From Streptacidiphilus jiangxiensis (lineage in GTDB: Bacteria; Actinomycetota; Actinomycetes; Streptomycetales; Streptomycetaceae), in assembly GCF_900109465.1 (NCBI RefSeq), contig NZ_FOAZ01000022.1, forward strand, positions 1 through 64,000: DNA of 64,000 nt. Reading direction: 5' to 3'. This document shows, in pieces, positions 1 through 8,073 of the stretch. Below the pieces are notes generated by a model. The model was given only the letters and a program-made list of their open reading frames with translations. It was not told the DNA's origin and made no database searches. Numbering within the stretch: the first letter of the stretch is position 1; every line of letters starts with the position of its first letter. The position numbers and the translations under genes are program-made.

Positions 1-606
1 GGTGATGTTGCGCAGGATGTGACGGACCGTGATCCGCAGCACGCCGAAGCCCTGCACCGCGAGCGCGTCCACATACGGGCTGACCCGCTGCTGCCGCGCC
101 GCCGCCCGCACGATCCGCGCCAGGAACGGAATGTAGGCGATGGAGAGGGCGACCACGGCCGGGGTGAGGCCGGGGCCGAACAGCGCCACGGTCAGCACCG
201 CGAGCAGCAGCCCGGGCAGGGCGTAGACCAGGTCGAAGACCCGGGCGACCACCCCGTCGACCCAGCCGCCGTACCAACTGGCCAGCAGCGCCAGCGGGAT
301 GCCGATCAACAGGGAGACCCCGACGACGAGCGCGGGGCCCAGCAGGGAGGTCCGCGCGCCGTAGATCAGGCGGGAGAACAGGTCGCGGCCGATGCCGTCG
401 GCGCCCAGCAGGTGGGCGCCGGACGGGCCGGCATAGGCGTCCAGCAGGCTGGACTGGTTCGGGTCGGCGGGCGCGACCAGCGGCGCGAGGACCGCGGCAA
501 GCAGCACGACGACCAGGAAGGCCAGCGACAGCATCCCGGAGCGGCCGAGCGCCTTGTTCAGCCGCCTCCACAGGGACGGCTTCGAGGGTGACTTCGGGGG
601 GTTCAC
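1..606 (-). CDS. ABC transporter permease, DppC/OppC-like (3' end off window)
   Basis: This is the second inner-membrane permease of an oligopeptide/dipeptide-type ABC importer. About 202 residues are visible and the gene runs off the left edge. It opens with a short cytoplasmic stretch and a first membrane helix near residues 25-45. A periplasmic loop with the family-typical HLLGADGIGRDLFSR segment follows, then more helices. The beginning of the EAA coupling loop (YVDALAVQGFG, about residue 178) lies just before the cut. The GTG start overlaps the stop of the upstream DppB-like gene in a GTGA arrangement, so the two are translationally coupled. The ATPase genes of this system are not in the window and probably lie further left. 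Confidence 0.9.
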   Translation of the reverse strand, partial: MNPPKSPSKPSLWRRLNKALGRSGMLSLAFLVVVLLAAVLAPLVAPADPNQSSLLDAYAGPSGAHLLGADGIGRDLFSRLIYGARTSLLGPALVVGVSLLIGIPLALLASWYGGWVDGVVARVFDLVYALPGLLLAVLTVALFGPGLTPAVVALSIAYIPFLARIVRAAARQQRVSPYVDALAVQGFGVLRITVRHILRNIT

Positions 607-1550
607 GACGTGCTCCCTGCCTCGCGCAGCCGCGGGTCGACCACGGCCTGGATCAGATCGCTGGCCGCGTTGCAGACGACGAACGCGGCGACCAGCATCA
701 GGGCCACGGCCTGGACGACGGGGAAGTCCTTCTGCGCGACCGACTGGATGGTCAGCTGCCCGATCCCGGGCACCGCGAAGGCGGACTCGACGACGAGGGT
801 CGAGGCGAAGGTCCCGGCCGTCAGCAGGCCGACGGCGGTGATGATCGGCGGCATGGCGTTGCGCAGCACGTGGCTGCGGAGCACCGTGCGCCGGGGCAGG
901 CCGCGCACCAGCGCGGTCTGCACGTGCTCGCGCTCCAGCTGGTCGCGGACCGCGTTGCGGGTGACCCGGGCGAGGAAGCCGCAGGAGAGGATCGCCAGCG
1001 CGACGGCCGGCAGCACCAGTCCGTCGACCTTCCCGCCGAAGCCCTGGCCGAGGCCCGAGGCCGGGAACCAGCCCAGCTGGACGGCGAAGACCGAGATCAG
1101 CAGCGCCGAGGCGACGAACGAGGGGATGGTGACGGTCACCGAGGTGAGCGCGTTGACGAGGCCGTCGACCCGGCCGGGCAGCAGAGCGGCGACCAGGCCC
1201 ATGGTCAGGCCGAAGAGCACCACCATGATCATGCTCATCAGCACCAGCAGCAGGGTGGTGGAGAGCCCGGAGCCGACGCGGTCGGCGACGGGCTGGCCGG
1301 TGACCATGGAGGTGCCGAAGTCGCCGTGGAGCACGCCGGTCAGCCAGTCCCAGTAGCGGACGGGCAGCGGCTGGTCGAGGTGGAGCCGGTGCCGCACGGC
1401 CGCGCGGGCGGCGGCCGTGGGCGTGCGGGATCCGAAGATGACGTTCTCGGGGCTGCCGGGGGCCAGGTAGAGGCTCCCGAAGATGACGATGCTGGACAGG
1501 AAGAGCGTCGTCAGCAGGCCGCCGAGCCGGTGCAGGAGCAGACGACCCAT
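603..1550 (-). CDS. ABC transporter permease, DppB/OppB-like
   Basis: First membrane subunit of a peptide-type ABC importer, 315 residues, a normal length for the family. The N-terminal helix with SLYLAPGSPENVIFG is the usual DppB opening. A VRYWDWLTGVLHGDFGTS segment and about five further helices follow, with an EAA-type loop (REHVQTALVRGLPRRTVL) in the last third that should dock on the ATPase. The ATG shares one base with the stop of the upstream binding-protein gene (TGATG), and its own stop overlaps the next permease start, so the three form one coupled operon. The protein is about as similar to its counterpart at 16558-17514 as expected of paralogues. Confidence 0.93.
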   Translation of the reverse strand: MGRLLLHRLGGLLTTLFLSSIVIFGSLYLAPGSPENVIFGSRTPTAAARAAVRHRLHLDQPLPVRYWDWLTGVLHGDFGTSMVTGQPVADRVGSGLSTTLLLVLMSMIMVVLFGLTMGLVAALLPGRVDGLVNALTSVTVTIPSFVASALLISVFAVQLGWFPASGLGQGFGGKVDGLVLPAVALAILSCGFLARVTRNAVRDQLEREHVQTALVRGLPRRTVLRSHVLRNAMPPIITAVGLLTAGTFASTLVVESAFAVPGIGQLTIQSVAQKDFPVVQAVALMLVAAFVVCNAASDLIQAVVDPRLREAGSTS

Positions 1551-3202
1551 CAGGGCGCCCCCACCGCGGTGATCCAGGAGTTGTCCATGTAGGAGAAGGT
1601 CAGCGGCGCGCCGGTGACGTCCTTGCTCTGGAAGAGCAGCGCGCGGGGCGCGATGATCGGGATCCAGGGCAGGTCCTTGTTCAGGATCGCCTGGGCCTTG
1701 AGCACGTCCTCGGCGCGCGCCTGCGGGTCGTTGGTGCCCTGGGCGGCGTCGAGGGCGGCCTGAACCTCGGGGTTGGCGTAGCCGTTGAAGTTCTGCACGC
1801 CCGACTTGGTCCCGTAGCTCGCGTACATGGTGGCCGCTTCCGGGAACTCCATGTAGTTGATGGTCAGGAAGCCGTCGTAGGAGGCGCGCGCCTTCGGGTC
1901 GGTGAAGAGGCTGCCGTACTGCTGGTCCGGCAGGCCCACGATCTTGATGTTGAGACCGATCTGCTGGCCGGTCTGCTGGATCACCTGGGCCAGCTGGGCC
2001 TGCTGCGGAACGCCGGCCGTGTAGGCGATGGTGACCAGCTTCCCGGCCGATCCGGCCTGCTGCACCAGCTTGGACGCGCCCGCCACGTCGGCGCCCTTGG
2101 CGGCGAGCTGGTCGTAGGCGGCCTTGTAGGTGGCGGCCGCCGGACCGCCCTGCCAGAAGCCCGGTCCGGCCACCGCGTAGAGCGGGTCGGCGGCGCCGCC
2201 GGCCAGGGTCTTGGCGATACCGACGCGGTCGAGCGCCATGCTCAGCGCCTGCCGGGTCCGGGCGTCGCCCAGGCCCCCGGAGAAGTTGGAGACGATCAGG
2301 TCGATGTTCTGCGTGGTCGAGCCCGTGGCGCCGATGTAGAGCTTGCCCGCGGTGCTCTTGCTGAGCTGCGGGATCACCGAGGCGCCCAGGTTGAACGCGC
2401 CCTGCATCGAGCCGGAGGAGAGGGCGTTGGCGAGGGCGGAGGGGTCGGCGAGGAACTTGAAGGTGACGTTCTCGGCCTTGCCCGCGTGGCTCGGGTCCCA
2501 GTAGGTCGGGTTCTTCTTCAGCACCATCTGGTTGGTGCCGTCGAAGGAGGCGATCGTGTAGGGCCCGGTACACATGACGCCGACGTTGGCGTTGCCGAAG
2601 TTCTGCCCGGCCTTCACCGCGAAGGCCTTCTCGACGATCGCGGAGCCCAGGATGCCGAGCTGGCGGTCGAAGATGTAGTCGGGCTTGGTCAACGTGAAGG
2701 TGACCTCGTGCGGACCGGTGGCCTTGGCGCTGCCCAGGTCGTTGAAGGAGTCGGCGTAGTTGCTGGCCTCGTTGGGGTCGAGGTTGCGCATGATGCTGTA
2801 GACCACGTCGTCCGTGGTCACCGGCTTGCCGTCGGCGAAGGTGGCGCGCGGGTCCAGCTGCACCACGACGTGCTTCGAGTCCGGCTGCGTCCAGGACTTG
2901 GCGATGCCGGGCTGGAGCGAGTAGTCGGCCCCGACCCGGATCAGCGGCTCGCAGACGTTGCCGAGGATGGTCTCCTCGGGGTAGTCGGCGGTCTTCAGCG
3001 GGTCCTCGGAGTAGGGGGCGCGGTAGTCGCCGGACCAGGTCAGGTTGGTCAGCGGCTTGGTGCCGGGCGCGGTGGTGACCTGGGCGGTGGAGAAGTTGCT
3101 CTTGGCGTCGGGCGTCTTGGCGGCGCCGCCGGAGCTGCAGGCGGTGGCCAGCAGGGCGACGGACGTCCCGGCCAGGGCGGCACGGAGCATTCTGTTGCGC
3201 AT
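1550..3202 (-). CDS. ABC transporter substrate-binding lipoprotein, peptide family 5 (SBP_bac_5)
   Basis: Extracellular solute-binding protein of 550 residues that captures the substrate for the adjacent DppBC-like permeases. An N-terminal signal peptide ends at a lipobox-like LLATAC, so the mature protein should be lipid-anchored. The rest has family-5 hallmarks: TNLTWSGDYRAPYSEDP near the mature start, EETILGNVCEPLIRV, the ATFADGKPVTTDDVVYSIMRNLDP segment and VRQALSMALDR-like text. I chose the ATG at 3202 because an AGAAGGAG ribosome site sits about 6 nt upstream; an in-frame ATG 11 codons earlier has no such site. The start lies 29 bp from the stop of the upstream amidohydrolase gene. The ligand cannot be told from sequence; peptides, N-acyl amino acids or amines are all possible. 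Confidence 0.93.
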   Translation of the reverse strand: MRNRMLRAALAGTSVALLATACSSGGAAKTPDAKSNFSTAQVTTAPGTKPLTNLTWSGDYRAPYSEDPLKTADYPEETILGNVCEPLIRVGADYSLQPGIAKSWTQPDSKHVVVQLDPRATFADGKPVTTDDVVYSIMRNLDPNEASNYADSFNDLGSAKATGPHEVTFTLTKPDYIFDRQLGILGSAIVEKAFAVKAGQNFGNANVGVMCTGPYTIASFDGTNQMVLKKNPTYWDPSHAGKAENVTFKFLADPSALANALSSGSMQGAFNLGASVIPQLSKSTAGKLYIGATGSTTQNIDLIVSNFSGGLGDARTRQALSMALDRVGIAKTLAGGAADPLYAVAGPGFWQGGPAAATYKAAYDQLAAKGADVAGASKLVQQAGSAGKLVTIAYTAGVPQQAQLAQVIQQTGQQIGLNIKIVGLPDQQYGSLFTDPKARASYDGFLTINYMEFPEAATMYASYGTKSGVQNFNGYANPEVQAALDAAQGTNDPQARAEDVLKAQAILNKDLPWIPIIAPRALLFQSKDVTGAPLTFSYMDNSWITAVGAP

Positions 3203-3231
3203 CGGGGTTCTCCTTCTCACGGTTCGGCAGC

Positions 3232-4902
3232 TCACAGCTCGGTGGCGGCGTGGACGAGCTCGCCCTGGACGTAGGTGCGCAGCACGCGGGTCTCGGCGAT
3301 GGCCTGGCTGGGCCCGTCGAACGGGTTACGGTCCAGGACGACCAGGTCGGCGAGCTTGCCGGTCTGGATCGAGCCGGTGAGGTGGTCGAGGTGGTTCACC
3401 CGCGCGGTCCCGGCGGTGTAGGCGGCGAGCGCCGAGCCGAGGTCGAGGCGCTCCTCGGGGCCCAGCACGCGGTTCGGGTCCTCCTCGCCGGTGCGGTTGA
3501 CGGCCACGTGGACGCCGGCCATCACGTCGGGGGTGGAGACGGACCAGTCGCTGCCGGCGGCGAGGGGCACGCCGGCACGCAGCAACGAGCCGAAGGGGTA
3601 CTGCCAACCGGCCCGGCGCTCGCCGAGGAACGGGATGGTCAGCTCGTCCATCTGCGGCTCGTGGCAGGCCCACAGCGGCTGGATGTTGGCGATGGCGCCG
3701 AGCTCGCGGAAGCGGGCGATGTCGTCGGGGTGGACGACCTGGAGGTGGGCCAGGTGGTGCCGGTTGCCGCGGTCGCCGTTGCGGCGCAGCGCCTCCTCGA
3801 TCGCGTCGAGGGCGTTGCGGACGGCGCGGTCACCGAGGGCGTGGAAGTGCACCTGGAAGCCGGCCGCGTCGAGTTCGGCGACGTACCCGGGCAGCTTCTC
3901 GGGGTCGACGAAGTCCAGGCCGGTGGTGTTGGTCTGGCAGCCGCAGCCGTCGAGGTAGGGCTCCAGCATGGCGGCGGTGTGGTTCTCGGCGACGCCGTCC
4001 AGCATGATCTTGACCGTGCCGGCCCGGAACCGCTCGCCGTTGCGCTCGGACTCCTCACGGCGCTCCAGGAAGAACGGGAGCTGCTCGAGACCGCCCTCGC
4101 GGTCCCACCACTGGGCGCCGCGCACCCGGGCGGTCAGCGTGCCCTCGCGGTCGGCGCGCAGGTAGGCGCCGTAGACGTCACCGGTGCCGAAGTTCGGGCC
4201 GACGCCGGCGTCCTGCCAGCCGGTGATGCCGTAGGAGTGCAGGTAGGCCTGGCCGGCCAGCAGGCCCTGGTAGAAGTCCTCGTCGGTCGCCGCGGGCATG
4301 AAGCGGGTGACGAGCTCGGCGGCGCCCTCCTGGAGCATGCCGTTCGGGGTGCCGTCCGGGTCGCGCTCGATGCGGCCGTCGGCGGGGTCCGGGGTGTCCT
4401 TGGTGATCCCGGCTATCTCCAGCGCGCGGCTGTTGGCCCACAGCGCGTGCCCGTCGGCGACGGGCAGGGCGACGGGGCGGTCGCCGACGGAGGCGATCGC
4501 GTCCAGCATGGTGCGGTGCGGCATGCCGCCGGGGAAGGCCTGGAAGGACCAGCCGCCGCCGGTGATCCACTCGGCGTCGGGGTGGGCCGCCGCGTAGTCG
4601 GAGACCGCGGCGAGGTACTCGTCCTTGGTGGCCAGCTCGTGCAGGTTGCAGCGGGCCAGGGTGGTGCCGGCGAGCACCGGGTGGACGTGGGAGTCCTGGA
4701 AGCCGGGCAGCAGCAGCTTGCCCGCGAGGTCGACGACCTCGGTGCCCGGGCCGATGAGCGGCCGGACGTCGTGGTCCTGGCCGACGGCCACGATCCTGCC
4801 GTCGCGGACGGCGACGGCACCGGCCCAGGAGCGGGCCGGGTCCACGGTGTAGACGGGTCCGCCGAGGAAAACCAGGTCGGCGGGGTGGAGATCAGGGTGC
4901 AC
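3232..4902 (-). CDS. Amidohydrolase, YtcJ-like (Amidohydro_3)
   Basis: Metal-dependent hydrolase of the amidohydrolase superfamily, 556 residues. Members cleave amide or formamide bonds, but substrates are mostly unknown. Visible motifs are the HxH pair in FQDSHVHP (residues 72-74), VKIMLDG (about 297-303), HFHALGD (352-358), HHLAHLQ (382-388) and GSDWSVS (450-456). There is no signal peptide, so it should act in the cytoplasm on imported substrate. The GTG at 4902 has GGAG about 6 nt upstream and begins right at the beta-strand ADLVFLGGPVYT; an ATG at 4944 has no clear ribosome site. It leads the operon of the peptide importer and is divergent from a TetR gene. The enzyme at 19193-20884 is a clear paralogue. 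Confidence 0.9.
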   Translation of the reverse strand: MHPDLHPADLVFLGGPVYTVDPARSWAGAVAVRDGRIVAVGQDHDVRPLIGPGTEVVDLAGKLLLPGFQDSHVHPVLAGTTLARCNLHELATKDEYLAAVSDYAAAHPDAEWITGGGWSFQAFPGGMPHRTMLDAIASVGDRPVALPVADGHALWANSRALEIAGITKDTPDPADGRIERDPDGTPNGMLQEGAAELVTRFMPAATDEDFYQGLLAGQAYLHSYGITGWQDAGVGPNFGTGDVYGAYLRADREGTLTARVRGAQWWDREGGLEQLPFFLERREESERNGERFRAGTVKIMLDGVAENHTAAMLEPYLDGCGCQTNTTGLDFVDPEKLPGYVAELDAAGFQVHFHALGDRAVRNALDAIEEALRRNGDRGNRHHLAHLQVVHPDDIARFRELGAIANIQPLWACHEPQMDELTIPFLGERRAGWQYPFGSLLRAGVPLAAGSDWSVSTPDVMAGVHVAVNRTGEEDPNRVLGPEERLDLGSALAAYTAGTARVNHLDHLTGSIQTGKLADLVVLDRNPFDGPSQAIAETRVLRTYVQGELVHAATEL

Positions 4903-4987
4903 GGGCGCTCCAAGACAGGGGGGTGCGCAGGACCGGGGCGGCATCGCTGCCCGACGTGTGGAGAAGGAAACCCCGTGACAACGACCC

Positions 4988-5004
4988 TGTCAATGCCATT
5001 GACA
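4988..5004. promoter_or_regulatory. Perfect 17-bp palindrome, probable TetR operator
   Basis: The sequence reads TGTCAATG, one C, CATTGACA: two perfect 8-bp arms around a single base. It lies in the divergent gap between the amidohydrolase/importer operon and the TetR gene, about 85 bp from one start and 75 bp from the other. This is where a divergently encoded TetR repressor normally binds, and the AT-rich arms stand out against the surrounding GC-rich DNA. Assignment to this TetR is inference from position. Confidence 0.7.
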
Positions 5005-5079
5005 GCGACTCGCCGTTACGATCGGATGAAGCACGCTCGCAAGGGCGGCATACCGAGGCGAACCTGAGGAGTGGCCCGA

Positions 5080-5793
5080 GTGGAGGCCCGAGTGGCGGAG
5101 CAGTCGTCCAAGCGGCGCGTGACGCTGACCCGAGAGTCGATCCTGGAGGCGGCCCTGCGGCTGTGCTCCCCCGAGGGCGGCGGCCAGCTGACCTTCAGCC
5201 GCCTGGGCAAGGAGCTGGGCGCCGACCCGACCGCCGTCTACCGGCACTTCCGCGACAAGGACGAGCTCGTCCTCGCCCTCACGGATCTGACGGTCCAGGA
5301 GGGCATGGAGCTGTCGCGGCAGGCGCTGCCCGACGGGCCGTCGGACGACTGGCGGGCCTGGCTGACCGTCACCGCGCAGTCGGTGCGCGCCTCCTACCTC
5401 GCCCGCCCCGCGCTCGCCGTGCTGGCCGCCGCCCGCACCACCGCGAGCCCGGCCGAGACGCACAGCGTCGAGCAGCTCATCACCGTCCTGCACCGGGCCG
5501 GTCTCCCGGTGATCGAGGCCGCCGAGTGCTACCGCGCGCTGCTCGACATGACGCTGGCGATGACGCAGTACACCGCCGCGTTCTCGATCCTGGACCGCTC
5601 CGCGCAGGAGAAGGACGAGGCGGCCTGGGCGGTCAAGTACGGCATGCTGCCCGAGGACGAGTTCCCGCTGCTGCACCAGAGCGCACCGCGCCTGACCGAG
5701 CTGTTCCGCGACGACGACGGCGTCTTCGCCCTGGTCCTCACGACGTTCCTGGACGGCGTCGCGGCCCGCATCGAGCGCGCACGGAAGGCGTGA
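5080..5793 (+). CDS. TetR family transcriptional regulator
   Basis: One-component repressor of about 237 residues. The N-terminal helix-turn-helix is clear (TRESILEAALRLC, then LGKELGADPTAVYRHFRDKDELVLAL), and the rest is an all-helical ligand domain. It is transcribed away from the amidohydrolase/importer operon, so it very likely controls that operon and itself through the palindrome in the shared gap. The start is uncertain because GTG codons at 5071, 5080 and 5092 are in frame. GAGGAG sits 8 nt before 5080 and GGAGG 5 nt before 5092; I took 5080. The helix-turn-helix is close to that of the TetR at 20991-21716 (both have the LGADPTAVYRHFRDKDEL core), consistent with duplication of the whole module. 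Confidence 0.92.
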   Translation: MEARVAEQSSKRRVTLTRESILEAALRLCSPEGGGQLTFSRLGKELGADPTAVYRHFRDKDELVLALTDLTVQEGMELSRQALPDGPSDDWRAWLTVTAQSVRASYLARPALAVLAAARTTASPAETHSVEQLITVLHRAGLPVIEAAECYRALLDMTLAMTQYTAAFSILDRSAQEKDEAAWAVKYGMLPEDEFPLLHQSAPRLTELFRDDDGVFALVLTTFLDGVAARIERARKA

Positions 5794-5800
5794 GCCGGCG

Positions 5801-6412
5801 ATGACGACCGACGGCCGGGTACTGAAGGGCAACGAGACCCGACGCCTGGTGCTCGGGCAGGCCATGCGGATCGCCTCGGTCGAGGGGCTCGCGGCCCTGT
5901 CGATCGGGCGGCTGGCGGGCGAGCTGGAGCTCAGCAAGAGCGGGGTCTTCGCGCTCTTCGGCTCCAAGGAGGAGCTGCAGTTGGCGACGGTCCGCGCGGC
6001 CGAACGGGTCTACCACGACCGGGTGATCGCACCCGCACTGGACCGTCCGGAGGGCGCTGCCCGCCTGTGGGCCCTCGCCGAGAACTGGCTGGCCTACTCG
6101 CGCACGCGCGTCTTCCCCGGCGGCTGCTTCTTCTACGCGGTCGGTGCGGAGTTCGACGCCCAGCCGGGCCGGGTGCGGGACGCGCTCGCCGAGGGCAGCA
6201 ACGCCTGGCACGCGCTGATCGCCGGTCAGCTGGCCGCCGCGCGCGCGGCGGACCGACTCGGCGCCGACGAGGAGGTGGAGCAGCTGGCTTTCGAGGTGGT
6301 GGCGGTGCTGGAGTACGCCAACGCGATGTCCCTGCTGCACGACGACGCGTCGCCGTACGACCGCGCGCGCACCGCGCTGCGGCGCCTGCTGGGCGCCGAC
6401 CCGAACGACTGA
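5801..6412 (+). CDS. TetR family transcriptional regulator
   Basis: Repressor-type regulator of 203 residues. The N-terminal TetR domain has the helix-turn-helix text SIGRLAGELELSKSGVFALFGSKEELQ (about residues 34-60), where KSGVFALFGSKEEL is the recognition-helix region typical of AcrR/YbiH-type members. The C-terminal half (NWLAYSRTRVFPGGCFFYAVGAEFD) resembles TetR_C ligand domains of this subgroup. It starts 7 bp after the previous TetR gene and may be co-transcribed with it, although no strong ribosome site is visible. A 28-bp inverted repeat lies just downstream, before the next gene, which is its most likely target. Confidence 0.92.
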   Translation: MTTDGRVLKGNETRRLVLGQAMRIASVEGLAALSIGRLAGELELSKSGVFALFGSKEELQLATVRAAERVYHDRVIAPALDRPEGAARLWALAENWLAYSRTRVFPGGCFFYAVGAEFDAQPGRVRDALAEGSNAWHALIAGQLAAARAADRLGADEEVEQLAFEVVAVLEYANAMSLLHDDASPYDRARTALRRLLGADPND

Positions 6413-6448
6413 AGCGGCACCCGCAGGCGCGGATCTCGCGGTCGGCCT

Positions 6449-6476
6449 AAAACTACACGAACGGTCGTGCTAGTTT
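6449..6476. promoter_or_regulatory. Inverted repeat, probable TetR operator/promoter
   Basis: Arms AAAACTA-CACGA and TCGTGC-TAGTTTT flank a 4-base centre (ACGG); they match except for one extra base in the right arm. The site lies between the TetR gene ending at 6412 and the gene starting at 6484. The CACGA/TCGTG core is a common TetR half-site type. The right arm ends only 7 bp from the coding start, so the downstream mRNA may be leaderless or have a very short leader. Confidence 0.65.
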
Positions 6477-6483
6477 TGTGGGC

Positions 6484-7077
6484 ATGATGCTCGCACCCCT
6501 GCACTCCAGGGCGCTGGCCCTGATGACGCCCCTGGTCTCCTCCGTCCGCCCGGAGGACCTCACCCGCCGCACGCCTTGCGCCGCGTGGGACGTGCACCGC
6601 CTGCTCTCCCATGTGATCGGCCAGCAGGACGGCTTCGCCGAGTCCGCGTACGGGCGCGGCGACGTGCCCGGCGTCTTCGACGACCGCCCGCTGCCGCCCG
6701 GCACCGACCTGTCGGCCGCGTTCCTGCACTCCGCCAAGGGCCTGACGGAGGCGTTCACCGAGGCCGAGGCCACCGGACGCACGCTCGCGATCCCGGAGAT
6801 CCTGCCCGGTCACGGCTTTCCCGCCGCGCAGGCGATCGGCTTCCACCTGCTGGACACCGTCGTCCACGCCTGGGACCTGGCCGCCGCCCTCGGACAGCCC
6901 TTCGACTGCCCGGAGGAGCTGCTGCCGACTGTCGTGCAGGTCGCGGAGTTCGTGCCCACCGACCCCGCGTACCGCGGGCCGGGACGGGCCTTCGCGCCGG
7001 TCCTGCCGGGTGCTCCCGAGGGCGGCCTCGACCGCGCCCTGCGGCTGCTCGGTCGCGATCCGGACTGGCACGCCTGA
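6484..7077 (+). CDS. TIGR03086-type (mycothiol maleylpyruvate isomerase N-terminal/DinB-like) protein
   Basis: Protein of 197 residues with the DinB-like four-helix fold of the maleylpyruvate-isomerase N-terminal family (TIGR03086 subgroup). Recognisable text is TPCAAWDVHRLLSHVIGQQDGFAES near the start and GFHLLDTVVHAWDLAAALG in the middle; the histidines in LLSHVIG and DTVVHAWD should form the metal site. Many such proteins use mycothiol, which streptomycetes make, but the substrate here is unknown. Starts are ambiguous: GTG 6478, ATG 6484 and ATG 6487 are all in frame with no Shine-Dalgarno sequence. The operator-like repeat ends at 6476, so transcription may begin almost at the start codon. 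Confidence 0.85.
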   Translation: MMLAPLHSRALALMTPLVSSVRPEDLTRRTPCAAWDVHRLLSHVIGQQDGFAESAYGRGDVPGVFDDRPLPPGTDLSAAFLHSAKGLTEAFTEAEATGRTLAIPEILPGHGFPAAQAIGFHLLDTVVHAWDLAAALGQPFDCPEELLPTVVQVAEFVPTDPAYRGPGRAFAPVLPGAPEGGLDRALRLLGRDPDWHA

Positions 7078-7190
7078 GAGCGCCCCGCCCTGGAAAGCAC
7101 AAGATCGGCGGCTCTACCGGTTCCCACCTCGGGTGGGCTATCCCTGAAGGGGGAGTCCCCCGAAACCCCGACACACGAGGAGCCCCGGCT

Positions 7191-8060
7191 GTGGACGGCT
7201 GGTCCGTGGACGACAACTGCATCAACTGCGACGTGGCCCGACAGTTGGCACCCGGGCTGATCGACGAGGTGGACGGCCGGTCCCGGATCGTGCGGCAACC
7301 GGTCGGCCCGGCGGAGGAGCAGCGCCTCCAGGAGGCCGCGTTCGCCTGCCAGACCCGCTCGATCCGGCCGGGCTCCGGCCGCCTGGACGCCACCCTCGAT
7401 CCCTATCCGCTGGCCCTGGACGACGGCGTCCTGCTCTGCGGCCACAACTCCCGACTGACGGCCGGGGCCAACTCCTACCTGCTGCGGCGGCCCGCCGGTT
7501 CGCTCATGATGATCGACACCCCGCGCTGGAGCGCCGGGCTCGCCCGGCGCTACGCGGCCCTCGGCCCGGTCACCGACGTGCTGCTCACCCACCGCGACCA
7601 CGCCCGGCACGGGCGCGCGTACGCCGACCGCTTCGGCGCCCGGCTCTGGATCCACGAGGGCGACCTCGACGCCGCTCCCGACGCGGACCAGGTGATCCGC
7701 GGCGTCGAACCGGTGGAGATCGGCGAGGGTGTCACCGCCCATCCACTGCCCGGTCACACCCGCGGCAGCGTCCTCTTCCTCGCGGACGACCGGTACTGCT
7801 TCACCGGCGACAGCGTCTACTGGTCCCGCACGACCGGCGACCTGGAGGTCCACGAGAACGTGACCTGGTACTCCGTCGAGGAGTTGGCCGCCTCGCTGGC
7901 CCGGAGCGCCGGACGGCTGCGCTTCGAGTGGGTCCTGCCCGGCCACGGCGACCGCCGCCGGCTGCCTGCCGAGGAGATGGCCACCCGCCTGAACGCGCTG
8001 ACCGCCCGCACCCAGCTGCTCCGACCCCGCGCGGTCGACTTCGCCGCGACCCGCTGGTAG
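7191..8060 (+). CDS. MBL-fold hydrolase with degenerate N-terminal ferredoxin-like domain
   Basis: Protein of 289 residues in two parts. Residues 1-60 resemble the single-cluster ferredoxin domain found fused to some MBL-fold proteins, but only a CINC pair and a later FAC cysteine remain; a third cysteine expected after CINC is alanine (CDVARQLAP). Residues 75-289 form a metallo-beta-lactamase fold: THRDHARH in place of the classical THxHxDH, HPLPGHTRGS, YCFTGDSV and WVLPGHG. The GTG at 7191 has GAGGAG about 8 nt upstream, so the long upstream open frame is not used. It could be a thioesterase or glyoxalase-like hydrolase. Substrate unknown, and the iron-sulfur cluster is doubtful. Confidence 0.85.
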   Translation: MDGWSVDDNCINCDVARQLAPGLIDEVDGRSRIVRQPVGPAEEQRLQEAAFACQTRSIRPGSGRLDATLDPYPLALDDGVLLCGHNSRLTAGANSYLLRRPAGSLMMIDTPRWSAGLARRYAALGPVTDVLLTHRDHARHGRAYADRFGARLWIHEGDLDAAPDADQVIRGVEPVEIGEGVTAHPLPGHTRGSVLFLADDRYCFTGDSVYWSRTTGDLEVHENVTWYSVEELAASLARSAGRLRFEWVLPGHGDRRRLPAEEMATRLNALTARTQLLRPRAVDFAATRW

Positions 8061-8073
8061 CCCGGGCCCTGCC

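Noticed and set aside
603..2573. Long leftward open frame covering much of the binding-protein gene
   Set aside because: Only its last 315 codons (603-1550) encode a permease. The upstream part is a GC-frame shadow of the binding protein, rich in Arg, Gly and Ala.
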